Part shown: positions 52,295-64,000 of the stretch, in pieces
Position numbering within the stretch: position 1 is the first letter of the stretch
Layout of the letters: every line of letters begins with the position of its first letter
Assembly (NCBI GenBank): GCA_036417435.1
Contig: CM070910.1
Location: forward strand, 74,508,784 to 74,572,783
DNA: 64,000 bases
Direction of reading: 5' to 3'
From: Inia geoffrensis
Lineage: Eukaryota; Chordata; Mammalia; Artiodactyla; Iniidae
The notes under the pieces: generated by a model
Database searches by the model: none
The model's input: the letters and a program-made list of their open reading frames with translations, nothing else
Told to the model about the DNA's origin: nothing
Translations under genes and position numbers: made by a program

Positions 52295-54030
52295 GTTCTC
52301 CTTATTCCTGCTCATCTTCCACAGAAATTGCAAACTATGCCGAACAAGAGGTCAAAGGCACTGACTCTCGAAGTGGGGAGAATGTTAATATCGCATCTGG
52401 AAAGGCGAACTCGAGTACCAGGGGGGGAAAATGGTGATGAATTTTAGAAATTTTGCCTGATCACTTCGTGGACCATATTCTGGGTTTTCCATGCATATTT
52501 TAGCTGAAGGATAAATCCCTTAAACGTGGAGATTTGGGACCCGTGGAATGGGAATCATGCACCATTACATCAGAGGGTCTGCATTCCCTCACCAATAGTA
52601 TCAGCCCCAAGTGTCCAGCCTTATCTCTCCCCCAGCTGTGGATATAGAGGTGGTAAATCCAAGATTTCTCGCAAGACCTCAAGGACTTATTTAAGAATTT
52701 CTCTCTATTGCACAGTCCTTGTGCTTTCTTTTTCAAATTTATTTTTATAAGGGGATTTAGATTATTTACACTGCTGTGTGTATGCTGCTGTACACAAGTG
52801 ATTTTCTTATGGAGACCTATAAATGTATGGGTTTTAAGTTTCTTCACAGTCAGGTTTATTCCTAGGTTTTGAATACGGGGTGTTGAGTCGATTTGGTTGA
52901 GCAAGGAGTAGGTCTTGTCTAATATATATTTGGCTTATGGAATGGTATCTGTCCTAATGTCCATCTCTGGTTTTATGCAGCCTCCCCACTCTCCTTTGAC
53001 CTTAAGCAAGCATAAATTTCTTTTGTAAATGTGAGACTGTGTTGTGTTTTGAAATGCAGTTCATGCGTAGTCGTGTTTCCATTCCCGGTATTAGTGATAT
53101 CTTATGATGTTTCTTTTTCTGTGTGACTTATTTCACTTAGAATCATTGTAACTAAATCCACTCATTATGCTGCTACTGGTCTGTGGCCATTGATTTCATT
53201 GTTGAGTGATATTCCATTGTAGGGATGTACCACAACTTCTATATCCATTTTTCTCTTTCTGGGCTATTGAAGTTGTACCATAGTCAAGGTTTCCGTACAC
53301 AGAGCAGCCCCAAATTTTGGTGTGGCTCTGTCTTTTACATTCAAATTTTCCGAATCTATAGCACCATAAGTGGAAGTGCCCTAGGCTCTCTAGCTTGTTT
53401 TTTTCTTTGTTCCAGGAAACACCATCCACTTCTCCAGAGTGGCTGTTGGCAATTTACATCCCGCCCATCAGCATAACAAGGCTGCCGGTTCTCCATGGCC
53501 TTTCCTGCCTCTCTGGATTTTACATTTTTTTCGCAGGGCCCTTTTGATCGGTGGGAAGTGAGACTTCCTTGTAGTGCGGATTTCCATTGCAGGCTTGCTT
53601 GGTTGGCCAAAAAGGGCGTATGCGTTTTTTCCTGAATATATTCAGGAAAAAACGCATACGCCCTTTTTGGCCAAGTGCATCACTGTCGAAATGGTGCCTC
53701 TTTTCCTACGATTTCAGAGCAATTCTTATCTACCACCTGATATCTGTTTTCTGCAATTTTGTGTCGTGTGCAAGTCCTCTTCACAGTCTTCCTTCAATAA
53801 ATTTTTGGATGATAGGGGTCATTTGGAACTCCGCAGGATTGTGAGTTACAGTGCCAAAAATCTCCTTTTGTCAACTCGCTATTTTGTGAGCTGACCGCAA
53901 ACCTGAATAATTGCTTCAGGCCCTAATCTCGTTCCGGCATGGCACGCTGAGCACTTGGTGAATTCTTCTTCCTGTAGGGAAATCATCGTTCAGTGTGTCC
54001 GTCCAAACAAATCGAGTTAGCCGCTCATTG
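52295..54030 (-). repeat. Satellite monomer N9 (1736 bp)
   Basis: Palindrome 53603-53674, perfect. The start resembles N2 (TTACATCAGAG, ATTGCACAG). The end carries CAAACAAATCGAG, as N2 does. Private: TCGAAATGGTGCC and TTCGCAGGG. Confidence 0.95.
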
Positions 54031-55765
54031 GTTCTCATTATTCCTGCTCATCTTCCAAAGAAATTGCAAACTGTGCCAAACAAGAGGTCAAAGGCACGGA
54101 CTCTCCAAGTGGGGAGAATGTTATTATCGCATCTGGAAAGGCGAACTCGAGTACCGGGGTGGAAAATGGCGATGAATTTTAGAAATTTTGCCTGATCACT
54201 TCGTGGACCATATTCTGGGTTTTCCATGCATATTTTCGCTGAAGGATAAATCCCTTAAACGTGGAGATTTGGGACCCGTGGATTGGGAATCATGGACCTT
54301 TACCTCAAAGGGTCTGCATTCCCTCACCAATAGTATCAGCCCCAAGTGTCCAGCCTTATCTCTCCCTCAGCTGTGGATGTAGAGGTGGTCAATCCAAGAT
54401 TTCTCGCAAGCCCTCAAGGACTTATTTAAGAATTTCTCTCTATTTCACAGTCCTTGTGCTTTCTTTTTCAAATTTATTTTTATAAGGGGATTTAGATTAT
54501 TTACACTGCCGTGTGTATGCTGCTGTACACAAGTGATTTTCCTATGGAGACCTATAAATGTATGGGTTTTAAGTTTCTTCACAGTCAGGTATATTCCTAG
54601 GTTTTGAATACGGGGTGTTGAGTCGATTTGGTTGAGCGAGGAGTAGGTCTTGTCTAATATATATTTGGCTTATGGAATGGTATCTGTCCTAATGTCCATC
54701 TCTGGTTTTATGCAGCCTCCCCACTCTCCTTTGACCTTAAGCAAGCATAAATTTCTTTTGTAAATGTGAGACTCTGCTGTGTTTTGAAATGCACTTTATG
54801 CGTAGTCGTGTTTCCATTCCCGGTATTAGTGATATCTTATGATGTTTCTTTTTCTGTGTGACTTATTTCACTTAGAATCATCGTAACTAAATCCACTCAT
54901 TATGCTGCTACTGGTCTGTGGCCATTGATTTCATTGTTGAGTGCTATTCCATTGTAGGGATGTACCACAACTTCTATATCCATTTTTCTCTTTCTGGGCT
55001 ATTGAAGTTGTACCATAGTCAAGGTTCCCGTACACAGAGCAGCCCCAAACTTTGGTGTGGCTTTGTCTTTTTCATTTAAATTTTCCGAATCTATAGCACC
55101 ATAAGTGGAAGTGCCCTAGGCTCTCTAGCTTGTTTTTTTCTTTGTTCCAGGAAACACAATCCACTTCTCCAGAGTGGCTGTTGGCAATTTACATCCCGCC
55201 CATCAGCATAACAAGGCTGCCGGTTCTCCATGGCCTGTCCTGCCTCTCTGGATTTTACATTTTTTTCGGAGGGCCCTTTTGATCGGTGGGAAGTGAGACT
55301 TCCTTGTAGTGCGGATTTCCATTGCAGGCTTGCTTGGTTGGCCAAAAAGGGCGTATGCGTTTTTTCCTGAATATATTCAGGAAAAAACGCATACGCCCTT
55401 TTTGGCCAAGTGCATCACTGTCGAACTGCTGCCTCTTTTAATACGATTTCAGAGCAATTCTTATCTACCACCTGATATCTGTTTTCTGCAATTCTGTGTC
55501 GTGTTCAAGTCCTCTTCACAGTCTTCCTTCAATAAATTTTTGGATGATAGGGGTCATTTGGAACTCCGCAGGATTGTGAGTTACAGTGCCAAAAATCTCC
55601 TTTTCTCAACTTGCTTTCTTGTGAGCTGACCGCAAACCCGAATAATTGCTTCAGGCCCTAATCTCGTGCCGGCATGGCACGCTGAGCCTTTGGTGAATTC
55701 TTCTTCCTGTAGTGAAATCATCGTTCAATGTGCCCGTCCAAACACATCGAGTTAGCCGCTCATTG
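54031..55765 (-). repeat. Satellite monomer N10 (1735 bp), transitional
   Basis: Palindrome 55338-55409, perfect. It begins like N3 (GATTGGGAATC, GGTCAATCC). After the L1-like segment it takes variants of the units to its right. Private: TATTTTCGCTG and CATGGACCTTTACC. Confidence 0.95.
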
Positions 55766-57501
55766 GTTCTCCTTATTCCTGCTCATCTTCCACAGAAATT
55801 GCAAACTGTGCCAAGCAAGAGGTCAAAGGCACTGACTCTCGAGTTGGGGAGAATGTTAATATCGCATCTGGAAAGGCGAACTCGAGTAACAGGGGGGGGA
55901 AATGGCGATGAATTTTAGAAATTTTGCCTGATCACTTCGTGGACCATATTCTGGGTTTTCCATGCATATTTTAGCTGAAGGATAACTCCCTTAAACGTGG
56001 AGATTTGGGACCCGTGGAATGGGAATCATGCACCATTACCTCAGAGGGTCTGCATTCCCTCACCAATAGTATCAGTCCCAAGTGTCCAGCCTTATCTCTC
56101 CCACAGCTGGTGATGTAGAGGTGGTAAATCCAAGATTTCTCGCAAGCCCTCAAGGACTTATTTAAGAATTTCTCTCTATTTCACAGTTCTTGTGCTTTCT
56201 TTTTCAAATTTATTTTTATAAGGGGATTTAGCTTATTTACACTGCTGTGTGTATGCTGCTGTACACAAGTGATTTTCTTATGGAGACCTATAAATGTATG
56301 GGTTTTAAGTTTCTTCACAGTCAGGTATATTCCTAGGTATGGAATATGGGGTGTTGAGTCGATTTGGTTGAGCGAGGAGTAGGTCTTGTCTAATATATAT
56401 TTGTCTTATGGAATGGTATCTGTCCTAATGTCAATCTCTGGTTTTATGCAGCCTCCCCACTCTCCTTTGACCTTAAGCAAGCATAAATTTCTTTTGTAAA
56501 TGTGAGACTCTGCTGTGTTTTGAAATGCAGTTCATGCGTAGTCGTGTTTCCATTCCCGGTATTAGTGATATCTTATGATGTTTCTTTTTCTGTGTGACTT
56601 ATTTCACTTAGAATCATCGTAACTAAATCCACTCATTATGCTGCTACTGGTCTGTGGCCATTGATTTCATTGTTGAGTGCTATTCCATTGTAGGGATGTA
56701 CCACAACTTCTATATCCAGTTTTCTCTTTCTGGGCTATTGAAATTGTACCATAGTCAAGGTTCCCGTACACAGAGCAGCCCCAAACTTTGGTGGGGCTTT
56801 GTCTTTTTCATTTAAATTTTCCGAATCTATAGCACCATAAGTGGAAGTGCCCTAGGCTCTCTAGCTTGGTTTTTTCTTTGTTCCAGGAAACACCATCCAC
56901 TTCTCCAGAGTGGCTGTTGGCAATTTACATCCCGCCCATCAGCATAACAAGGCTGCCGGTTCTCCATGGCCTGTCCTGTCTCTCTGGATTTTACATTTTT
57001 TTCGGAGGGCCCTTTTGAACGGTGGGAAGTGAGACTTCCTTGTAGTGCGGATTTCCATTGCAGGCTTGCTTGGTTGGCCAAAAAGGGCGTATGCGTTTTT
57101 TCCTGAATATATTCAGGAAAAAACGCATACGCCCTTTTTGGCCAAGTGCATCACTGTCGAACTGCTGCCTCTTTTCCTACGATTTCAGAGCAATTCTTAT
57201 CTACCACCTGATATCTGTTTTCTGCAATTCTGTGTCGTGTTCAAGTCCTCTTCACAGTCTTCCTTCAATAAATTTTTGGATGATAGGGGTCATTTGGAAC
57301 TCCGCAGGATTGTGAGTTACAGTGCCAAAAATCTCCTTTTCTCAACTCGCTTTCTTGTGAGCTGACCGCAAACCCGAATAATTGCTTCAGGCCCTAATCT
57401 CGTTCCGGCATGGCACGCTGAGCCTTTGGTGAATTCTTCTTCCTGTAGTGAAATCATCGTTCAATGTGCCCGTCCAAACACATCGAGTTAGCCGCTCATT
57501 G
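55766..57501 (-). repeat. Satellite monomer N11 (1736 bp)
   Basis: Palindrome 57074-57145, perfect. Closer to forward-block units: GGATAACTCCC, CAGCTGGTGATG and GGTATGGAATATGGGG are the complements of forward-block forms. Private: GGTGGGGCTTTG. Confidence 0.95.
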
Positions 57502-59237
57502 GTTCTCCTTATTCCTGCTCATCTTCCACAGAAATTGCAAACTGTGCCAAGCAAGAGGTCAAAGGCACTGACTCTCGAATTGGGGAGAATGTTAATATCG
57601 CATCTGGAAAAGCGAACTCGAGTAACAGGGGGGGGGAAATGGCGATGAATTTTAGAAATTTTGCCTGATCACTTCGTGGACCATATTCTGGGTTTTCCAT
57701 GCATATTTTAGCTGAAGGATAACTCCCTTAAACGTGGAGATTTGGGACCCGTGGAATGGGAATCATGCACCATTACCTCAGAGGGTCTGCATTCCCTCAC
57801 CAATAGTATCAGTCCCAAGTGTCCAGCCTTATGTCTCCCACAGCTGGTGATGTAGAGGTGGTAAATCCAAGATTTCTCGCAAGCCCTCAAGGACTTATTT
57901 AAGAATTTCTCTCTATTTCACAGTTCTTGTGCTTTCTTTTTCAAATTTATTTTTATAAGGGGATTTAGCTTATTTACACTGCTGTGTGTATGCTGCTGTA
58001 CACAAGGGATTTTCTTATGGAGACCTATAAATGTATGGGTTTTAAGTTTCTTCACAGTCAGGTATATTCCTAGGTATGTAAATGGGGTGTTGAGTCGATT
58101 TGGTTGAGCGAGGAGTAGGTCTTGTCTAATATATATTTGGCTTATGGAATGGTATCTGTCCTAATGTCAATCTCTGGTTTTATGCAGCCTCCCCACTCTC
58201 CTTTGACCTTAAGCAAGCATAAATTTCTTTTGTAAATGTGAGACTCTGCTGTGTTTTGAAATGCAGTTCATGCGTAGTCGTGTTTCCATTCCCGGTATTA
58301 GTGATATCTTATGATGTTTCTTTTTCTGTGTGACTTATTTCACTTAGAATCATCGTAACTAAATCCACTCATTATGCTGCTACTGGTCTGTGGCCATTGA
58401 TTTCATTGTTGAGTGCTATTCCATTGTAGGGATGTACCACAACTTCTATATCCAGTTTTCTCTTTCTGGGCTATTGTAGTTGTACCATAGTCAAGGTTCC
58501 CGTACACAGAGCAACCCCCAACTTTGGTGTGGCTCTGTCTTTTTCATTTAAATTTTCCGAATCTATAGCACCATAAGTGGAAGTGCCCAAGGCTCTCTAG
58601 CTTGGTGTTTTCTTTGTTCCAGGAAACACCATCCACTTCTCCAGAGTGGCTGTTGGCAATTTACATCCCGCCCATCAGCATAACAAGGCTGCCGGTTCTC
58701 CATGGCCTGTCCTGCCTCTCCGGATTTTACATTTTTTTCGGAGGGCCCTTTTGATCGGTGGGAAGTGAGACTTCCTTGTAGTGCGGATTTCCATTGCAGG
58801 CTTGCTTGGTTGGCCAAAAAGGGCGTATGCGTTTTTTCCTGAATATATTCAGGAAAAAACGCATACGCCCTTTTTGGCCAAGTGCATCACTGTCGAACTG
58901 CTGCCTCTATTCCTACGATTTCAGAGCAATTCTTATCTACCACCTGATATCTGTTTTCTGCAATTCTGTGTCGTGTTCAAGTCCTCTCCACAGTCTTCCT
59001 TCAATAAATTTTTGGATGATAGGGGTCATTTGGAACTCCGCAGGATTGTGAGTTACAGTGCCAAAAATCTCCTTTTCTCAACTCGCTTTCTTGTGAGCTG
59101 ACCGCAAACCCGAATAATTGCTTCAGGCCCTAATCTCGTTCCGGCATGGCACGCTGAGCCTTTGGTGAATTCTTCTACCTGTAGGGAAATCATCGTTCAG
59201 TGTGCCCGTCAAAACACATCGAGTTAGCCGCTCATTG
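57502..59237 (-). repeat. Satellite monomer N12 (1736 bp)
   Basis: Palindrome 58810-58881, perfect. It has the longest homopolymer at the C-run site (9 G, about 57628-57636). Private: GGTATGTAAATGGGG and GCTATTGTAG. Confidence 0.95.
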
Positions 59238-60971
59238 GTTCTCCTTATTCCTGCTCATCTTCCACAGAAATTGCAAACTGTGCCAAACAAGAGGTGAAAG
59301 ACACTGACTCTCCAAGTGGGGAGAATGTTAATATCGCATCTGGAAAGGCGAACTCGAGTACCGGGGGGGAAAATGGCGATGAATTTTAGAAATTTTGCCT
59401 TATCACTTCGTGGACCATATTCTGGGATTTCCATGCATATTTTAGCTGAAGGATAAATCCCTTAAACGTGGAGATTTGGGACCCGTGGAATGGGAATCAT
59501 GCACCATTACCTCAAAGGGTCTGCATTCCCTAACCAATAGTAACAGCCCCAAGTGTCCAGTCTTATCTCTCCCACAGCTGTGGATGTAGAGGTGGTCAAT
59601 CCAAGATTTCTCGCAAGCCCTCAAGGACTTATTTAAGAATTTCTCTCTATTTCACATTCCTTGTGCTTTCTTTTTCAAATTTATTTTTATAAGGGGATTT
59701 AGCTTATTTACACTGCTGTGTGTATGCTGCTGTACACAAGTGATTTTCTTATGGAGACCTATAAATGTATGGGTTTTAAGTTTCTTCACAGTCAGGTATA
59801 TTCCTAGGTATTGAATACGGGGTGTTGAGTCCATTTGGTTGAGCGAGGAGTAGGTCTTGTCTAATATATATTTGGCTTATGGAATGGTATCTGTCCTAAT
59901 GTCCATCTCTGGTTTTATGCAGCCTCCCCACTCTCCTTTGACCTTAAGCAAGCATAAATTTCTTTTGTAAATGTGAGACTCTCTTGTGTTTTGAAATGCA
60001 GTTCATGCGTAGTCGTGTTTCCATTCCCGGTATTAGTGATATCTTATGATGTTTCTTTTTCTGTGTGACTTATTTCACTTAGAATCATCGTAACTAAATC
60101 CACTCATTATGCTGCTACTGGTCTGTGGCCATTGATTTCATTGTTGAGTGATATTCCATTGTAGGGATGTACCACAACTTCTATATCCAGTTTTCTCTTT
60201 CTGGGCTATTGAAGTTGTACCATAGTCAAGGTCCCGTACACAGAGCAGCCCCAAACTTTGGTGTGGCTCTGTCTTTTTCATTTAAATTTTCCGAATCTAT
60301 AGCACCATAAGTGGAAGTGCCCTAGGCTCTCTAGCTTGGTTTTTTCTTTGTTCCAGGAAACACCATCCACTTCTCCAGAGTGGCTGTTGGCAATTTACAT
60401 CCCGCCCATCAGCATAACAAGGCTGCCGGTTCTCCATCGCCTGTCCTGCCTCTCTGGATTTTACATTTTTTTCGGAGGGCCCTTTTGATCGGTGGGAAGT
60501 GAGACTTCCTTGTAGTGCGGATTTCCATTGCAGGCTTGCTTGGTTGGCCAAAAAGGGCGTATGCGTTTTTTCCTGAATATATTAAGGAAAAAACGCATAC
60601 GCCCTTTTTGGCCAAGTGCATCACTGTCGAACTGCTGCCTCTTTTCCTACGATTTCAGAGCAATTCTTATCTACCACCTGATATCTGTTTTCTGCAATTC
60701 TGTGTCGTGTTCAAGTCCTTTTCACACTCTTCCTTCAATAAATTTTTGGATGATAGGGGTCATTTGGAACTCCGCAGGATTGTGAGTCACAGTGCCAAAA
60801 ATCTCCTTTTCTCAACCCGCTTTCTTGTGAGCTGACCGCAAACCCGAATAATTGCTTCAGGCCCTAATCTCGTTCCGGCATGGCACGCTGAGCCTTTGGT
60901 GAATTCTTCTACCTGTAGGGAAATCATCGTTCAGTGTGCCCGTCCAAACACATCGAGTTAGCCGCTCATTG
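59238..60971 (-). repeat. Satellite monomer N13 (1734 bp)
   Basis: Palindrome 60544-60615 with one mismatch (ATATTAAGG). GAGGTGAAAGACAC and TTCACATTCC are shared with N15. One T is missing in CAAGGTCCCG. Confidence 0.95.
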
Positions 60972-61394
60972 GTTCTCCTTATTCCTGCTCATCTTCCACA
61001 GAAATTGCAAACTGTGCCAAACAAGAGGTCAAAGGCACTGACTCTCTAAGTGGGGAGAATGTTAATATCGCATCTGGAAAGGCGAACTCGAGTACCGGGG
61101 GGGAAAATGGCGATGAATTTTAGAAATTTTGCCTGATCACTTCGTGGACCATATTCTGGGTTTTCCATGCATATTTTAGCTGAAGGATAAATCCCTTAAA
61201 CGTGGAGATTTGGGACCGGTGGAATGGGAATCATGCACCATTACCTTAGAGGGTCTGCATTCCCTCACCAATAGTATCAGTCCCAAGTGTCCAGCCTTAT
61301 CTCTCCGACAGCTGGTGATGTAGAGGTGGTAAACCCAAGATTTCTCGCAAGCCCTCAAGGACTTATTTAAGAATTTCTCTCTATTTCACAGTCC

Positions 61395-61937
61395 TTGTGC
61401 TTTCTTTTTCAAATTTATTTTTATAAGGGGATTTAGCTTATTTACACTGCCGTGTGTATGCTGCTGTATACAAGTGATTTTCTTATGGAGACCTATAAAT
61501 GTATGGGCTTTAAGTTTCTTCACAGTCAGGTATATTCCTAGGTATGGAATACGGGGTGTTGAGTCCATTTGGTTGAGCGAGGAGTAGGTCTTGTCTAATA
61601 TATATTTGGCTTATGGAATGGTATCTGTCCTAATGTCCATCTCTGGTTTTATGCAGCTTCCCCACTCTCCTTTGACCTTAAGCAAGCATAAATTTCCTTT
61701 GTAAATGTGAGACTCTGTTGTGTTTTGAAATGCAGTTCATGCGTAGTCGTGTTTCCATTCCCGGTATTAGTGATATCTTATGATGTTTCTTTTTCTGTGT
61801 GACTTATTTCACTTAGAATCATCGTAACTAAATCCACTCATTATGCTGCTACTGGTCTGTGGCCATTGATTTCATTGTTGAGTGATATTCCATTGTAGGG
61901 ATGTACCACAACTTCTATATCCAGTTTTCTCTTTCTG
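61395..61937 (-). repeat. LINE-1 3' UTR-derived segment, antisense (reference copy in N14)
   Basis: Reverse complement of the L1-like segment described at 770-1312, starting with the T-rich complement of the A-rich tail (TTTTTCAAATTTATTTTTA) and ending near CTTTCTGGGCTATTG. Boundaries approximate. Confidence 0.78.
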
Positions 61938-62278
61938 GGCTATTGAAGTTGTACCATAGTCAAGGTTCCCATACACAGAGCAACCCCAAACTTTGGTGTG
62001 GCTCTGTCTTTTTCATTTAAATTTTCCGAATCTATAGCACCATAAGTGGAAGTGCCCTAGGCTCTCTAGCTTGGTTTTTTCTTTGTTCCAGGAAACACCA
62101 TCCACTTCTCCAGAGTGGCTGTTGGCAATTTACATCCCGCCCATCAGCATAACAAGGCTGCCGGTTCTCCATGGCCTGTCCTGCCTCTCTGGATTTTACA
62201 TTTTTTTCGGAGGGCCCTTTTGATCGGTGGGAAGTGAGACTTCCTTGTAGTGCGGATTTCCATTGCAGGCTTGCTTGG

Positions 62279-62350
62279 TTGGCCAAAAAGGGCGTATGCG
62301 TTTTTTCCTGAATATATTCAGGAAAAAACGCATACGCCCTTTTTGGCCAA
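62279..62350. repeat. 72-bp perfect palindrome in reverse block (reference copy in N14)
   Basis: Same zero-spacer palindrome as at 357-428, with both arms intact. Its surroundings are inverted relative to that copy. Being symmetrical, it reads the same in both blocks, so every monomer offers a short identical site whichever way the unit points. Confidence 0.9.
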
Positions 62351-62706
62351 GTGCATCACTGTCGAACTGCTGCCTCTTTTCCGACGATTTCATAGCAATT
62401 CTTATCTACCACCTGATATCTGTTTTCTGCAGTTCTGTGTCGTGTTCAAGTCCTCTCCACAGTCTTCCTTCAATAAATTTTTGGATGATAGGGGTCATTT
62501 GGAACTCCGCAGCATTGTGAGTTACAGTGCCAAAAATCTCCTTTTCTCAACTCGCTTTCTTGTGAGCTGACCGCAAACCCGAATAATTGCTTCAGGCCCT
62601 AATCTCGTTCCGGCATGGCACGCTGAGCCTTTGGTGAATTCTTCTACCTGTAGGGAAATCATCGTTCAGTGTGCCCGTCCAAACACATCGAGTTAGCCGC
62701 TCATTG

Positions 62707-64000
62707 GTTCTCCTTATTCCTGCTCATCTTCCACAGAAATTGCAAACTGTGCCAAACAAGAGGTGAAAGACACTGACTCTCCAAGTGGGGAGAATGTTAA
62801 TATCGCATCTGGAAAGGCGAACTCGAGTACCGGGGGGGAAAATGGCGATGAATTTTAGAAATTTTGCCTGATCACTTCGTGGACCATATTCTGGGATTTC
62901 CATGCATATTTTAGCTGAAGGATAAATCCCTTAAACGTGGAGATTTGGGACCCGTGGAATGGGAATCATGCACCATTACCTCAAAGGGTCTGCATTCCCT
63001 CACCAATAGTATCAGCCCCAAGTGTCCAGTCTTATCTCTCCCACAGCTGTGGATGTAGAGGTGGTCAATCCAAGATTTCTCGCAAGCCCTCAAGGACTTA
63101 TTTAAGAATTTCTCTCTATTTCACATTCCTTGTGCTTTCTTTTTCAAATTTATTTTTATAAGGGGATTTAGCTTATTTACACTGCTGTGTGTATGCTGCT
63201 GTACACAAGTGATTTTCTTATGGAGACCTATAAATGTATGGGTTTTAAGTTTCTTCACAGTCAGGTATATTCCTAGGTATTGAATACGGGGTGTTGAGTC
63301 CATTTGGTTGAGCGAGGAGTAGGTCTTGTCTAATATATATTTGGCTTATGGAATGGTATCTGTCCTAATGTCCATCTCTGGTTTTATGCAGCCTCCCCAC
63401 TCTCCTTTGACCTTAAGCAAGCATAAATTTCTTTTGTAAATGTGAGGCTCTCTTGTGTTTTGAAATGCAGTTCATGCGTAGTCGTGTTTCCATTCCCGGT
63501 ATTATTGATATCTTATGATGTTTCTTTTTCTGTGTGACTTATTTCACTTAGAATCATCGTAACTAAATCCACTCATTATGCTGCTACTGGTCTGTGGCCA
63601 TTGATTTCATTGTTGAGTGATATTCCATTGTAGGGATGTACCACAACTTCTATATCCAGTTTTCTCTTTCTGGGCTATTGAAATTGTACCATAGTCAAGG
63701 TACCCGTACACAGAGCAGCCCCAAACTTTGGTGTGGCTCTGTCTTTTTCATTTAAATTTTCCGAATCTATAGCACCATAAGTGGAAGTGCCCTAGGCTCT
63801 CCAGCTTGGTTTTTTCTTTGTTCCAGGAAACACCATCCACTTCTCCAGAGTGGCTGTTGGCAATTTACATCCCGCCCATCAGCATAACAAGGCTGCTGGT
63901 TCACCATGGCCTGTCCTGCGTCTCTGGATTTTACATTTTTTTCGGAGGGCCCTTTTGATCGGTGGGAAGTGAGACTTCCTTGTAGTGCGGATTTCCATTG
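62707..64000 (-). repeat. Satellite monomer N15, cut by window end (1294 bp)
   Basis: N13-like at its start (GTGAAAGACAC, TTCACATTCC). The window stops before its palindrome would be reached. Private: GTGAGGCTCTC and GGTTCACCATGG. Confidence 0.95.

Larger units (their letters stand above)
60972..62706 (-). repeat. Satellite monomer N14 (1735 bp)
   Basis: Perfect palindrome at 62279-62350. It lacks the N13/N15 GTGAAAGACAC form near its start. Private: GGGACCGGTGG, CTCTCCGACAG and TTCCGACG. Confidence 0.95.
38839..64000 (-). repeat. Satellite array, reverse block (N1-N15)
   Basis: The same monomer as in the first 38.6 kb, but reverse-complemented: thirteen complete units of 1,734-1,736 bp, one partial unit after the N gap and one cut by the window end. 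The palindrome, L1-like segment, G-run next to CTCGAG and other anchors appear in reversed order. N1-N9 share variants absent or rare in the forward block (for example GGTTTTGAATACGGGG in place of the forward-type GGTATGGAATA, and CCCCCAGCTGTGG). N11-N15 are closer to the forward block. No foreign insertion is visible. Confidence 0.97.

Noticed and set aside
1..64000. CRISPR array or phage/plasmid repeats
   Set aside because: Period of about 1.7 kb with no spacers, eukaryotic retrotransposon content and no bacterial genes.

Overview
The window holds a single kind of sequence: a long tandem array of a satellite repeat with a monomer of about 1,736 bp (1,732-1,736 bp measured between identical anchor positions). 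I count 35 complete monomers and 3 partial ones. I see no protein-coding gene, rRNA, tRNA or CRISPR array. The many 60-150 residue open frames recur at the same offset in every monomer and are by-products of the repeat.

Host. The middle of each monomer (reference copy about 770-1312) reads as a degraded 3' UTR of a LINE-1 of the ruminant/whale type. Each monomer also carries a 72-bp palindrome that resembles the short mariner-type MITE of cetartiodactyl genomes. Monomer length, the L1-derived core and the array form together fit the common cetacean satellite (about 1.6-1.8 kb unit, heterochromatic). I recall a late-1990s report that cetacean heterochromatic satellites are built on an L1 unit. 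A whale, perhaps a baleen whale given the long unit, is my best guess. This is inference without a database search.

Layout. 1-38638: 22 complete monomers and one truncated monomer (M1-M23), L1 sense on the + strand. 38639-38838: exactly 200 N. 38839-64000: the same repeat in the opposite orientation (N1 partial, N2-N14 complete, N15 cut by the window edge). The only orientation change coincides with the gap, so it may be a scaffolding artefact rather than a real inversion.

Fine structure. The monomers fall into subfamilies. M1-M17 are a mosaic of shared variants, including two clear chimeras (M12, M15) and block similarities at 7 and 9 monomers. M17 is the most divergent copy and marks the change to a homogeneous subfamily (M18-M22) with an alternating two-monomer pattern. 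N1-N9 form another subfamily with offsets of 2, 3 and 7 monomers. From N10 onward the sequence returns to variants typical of the left side. This is the pattern expected from unequal crossing-over and gene conversion. Nothing here acts as a gene set. Possible functions are limited to heterochromatin/centromere structure, satellite transcripts, and a miRNA-like hairpin present in nearly every unit.
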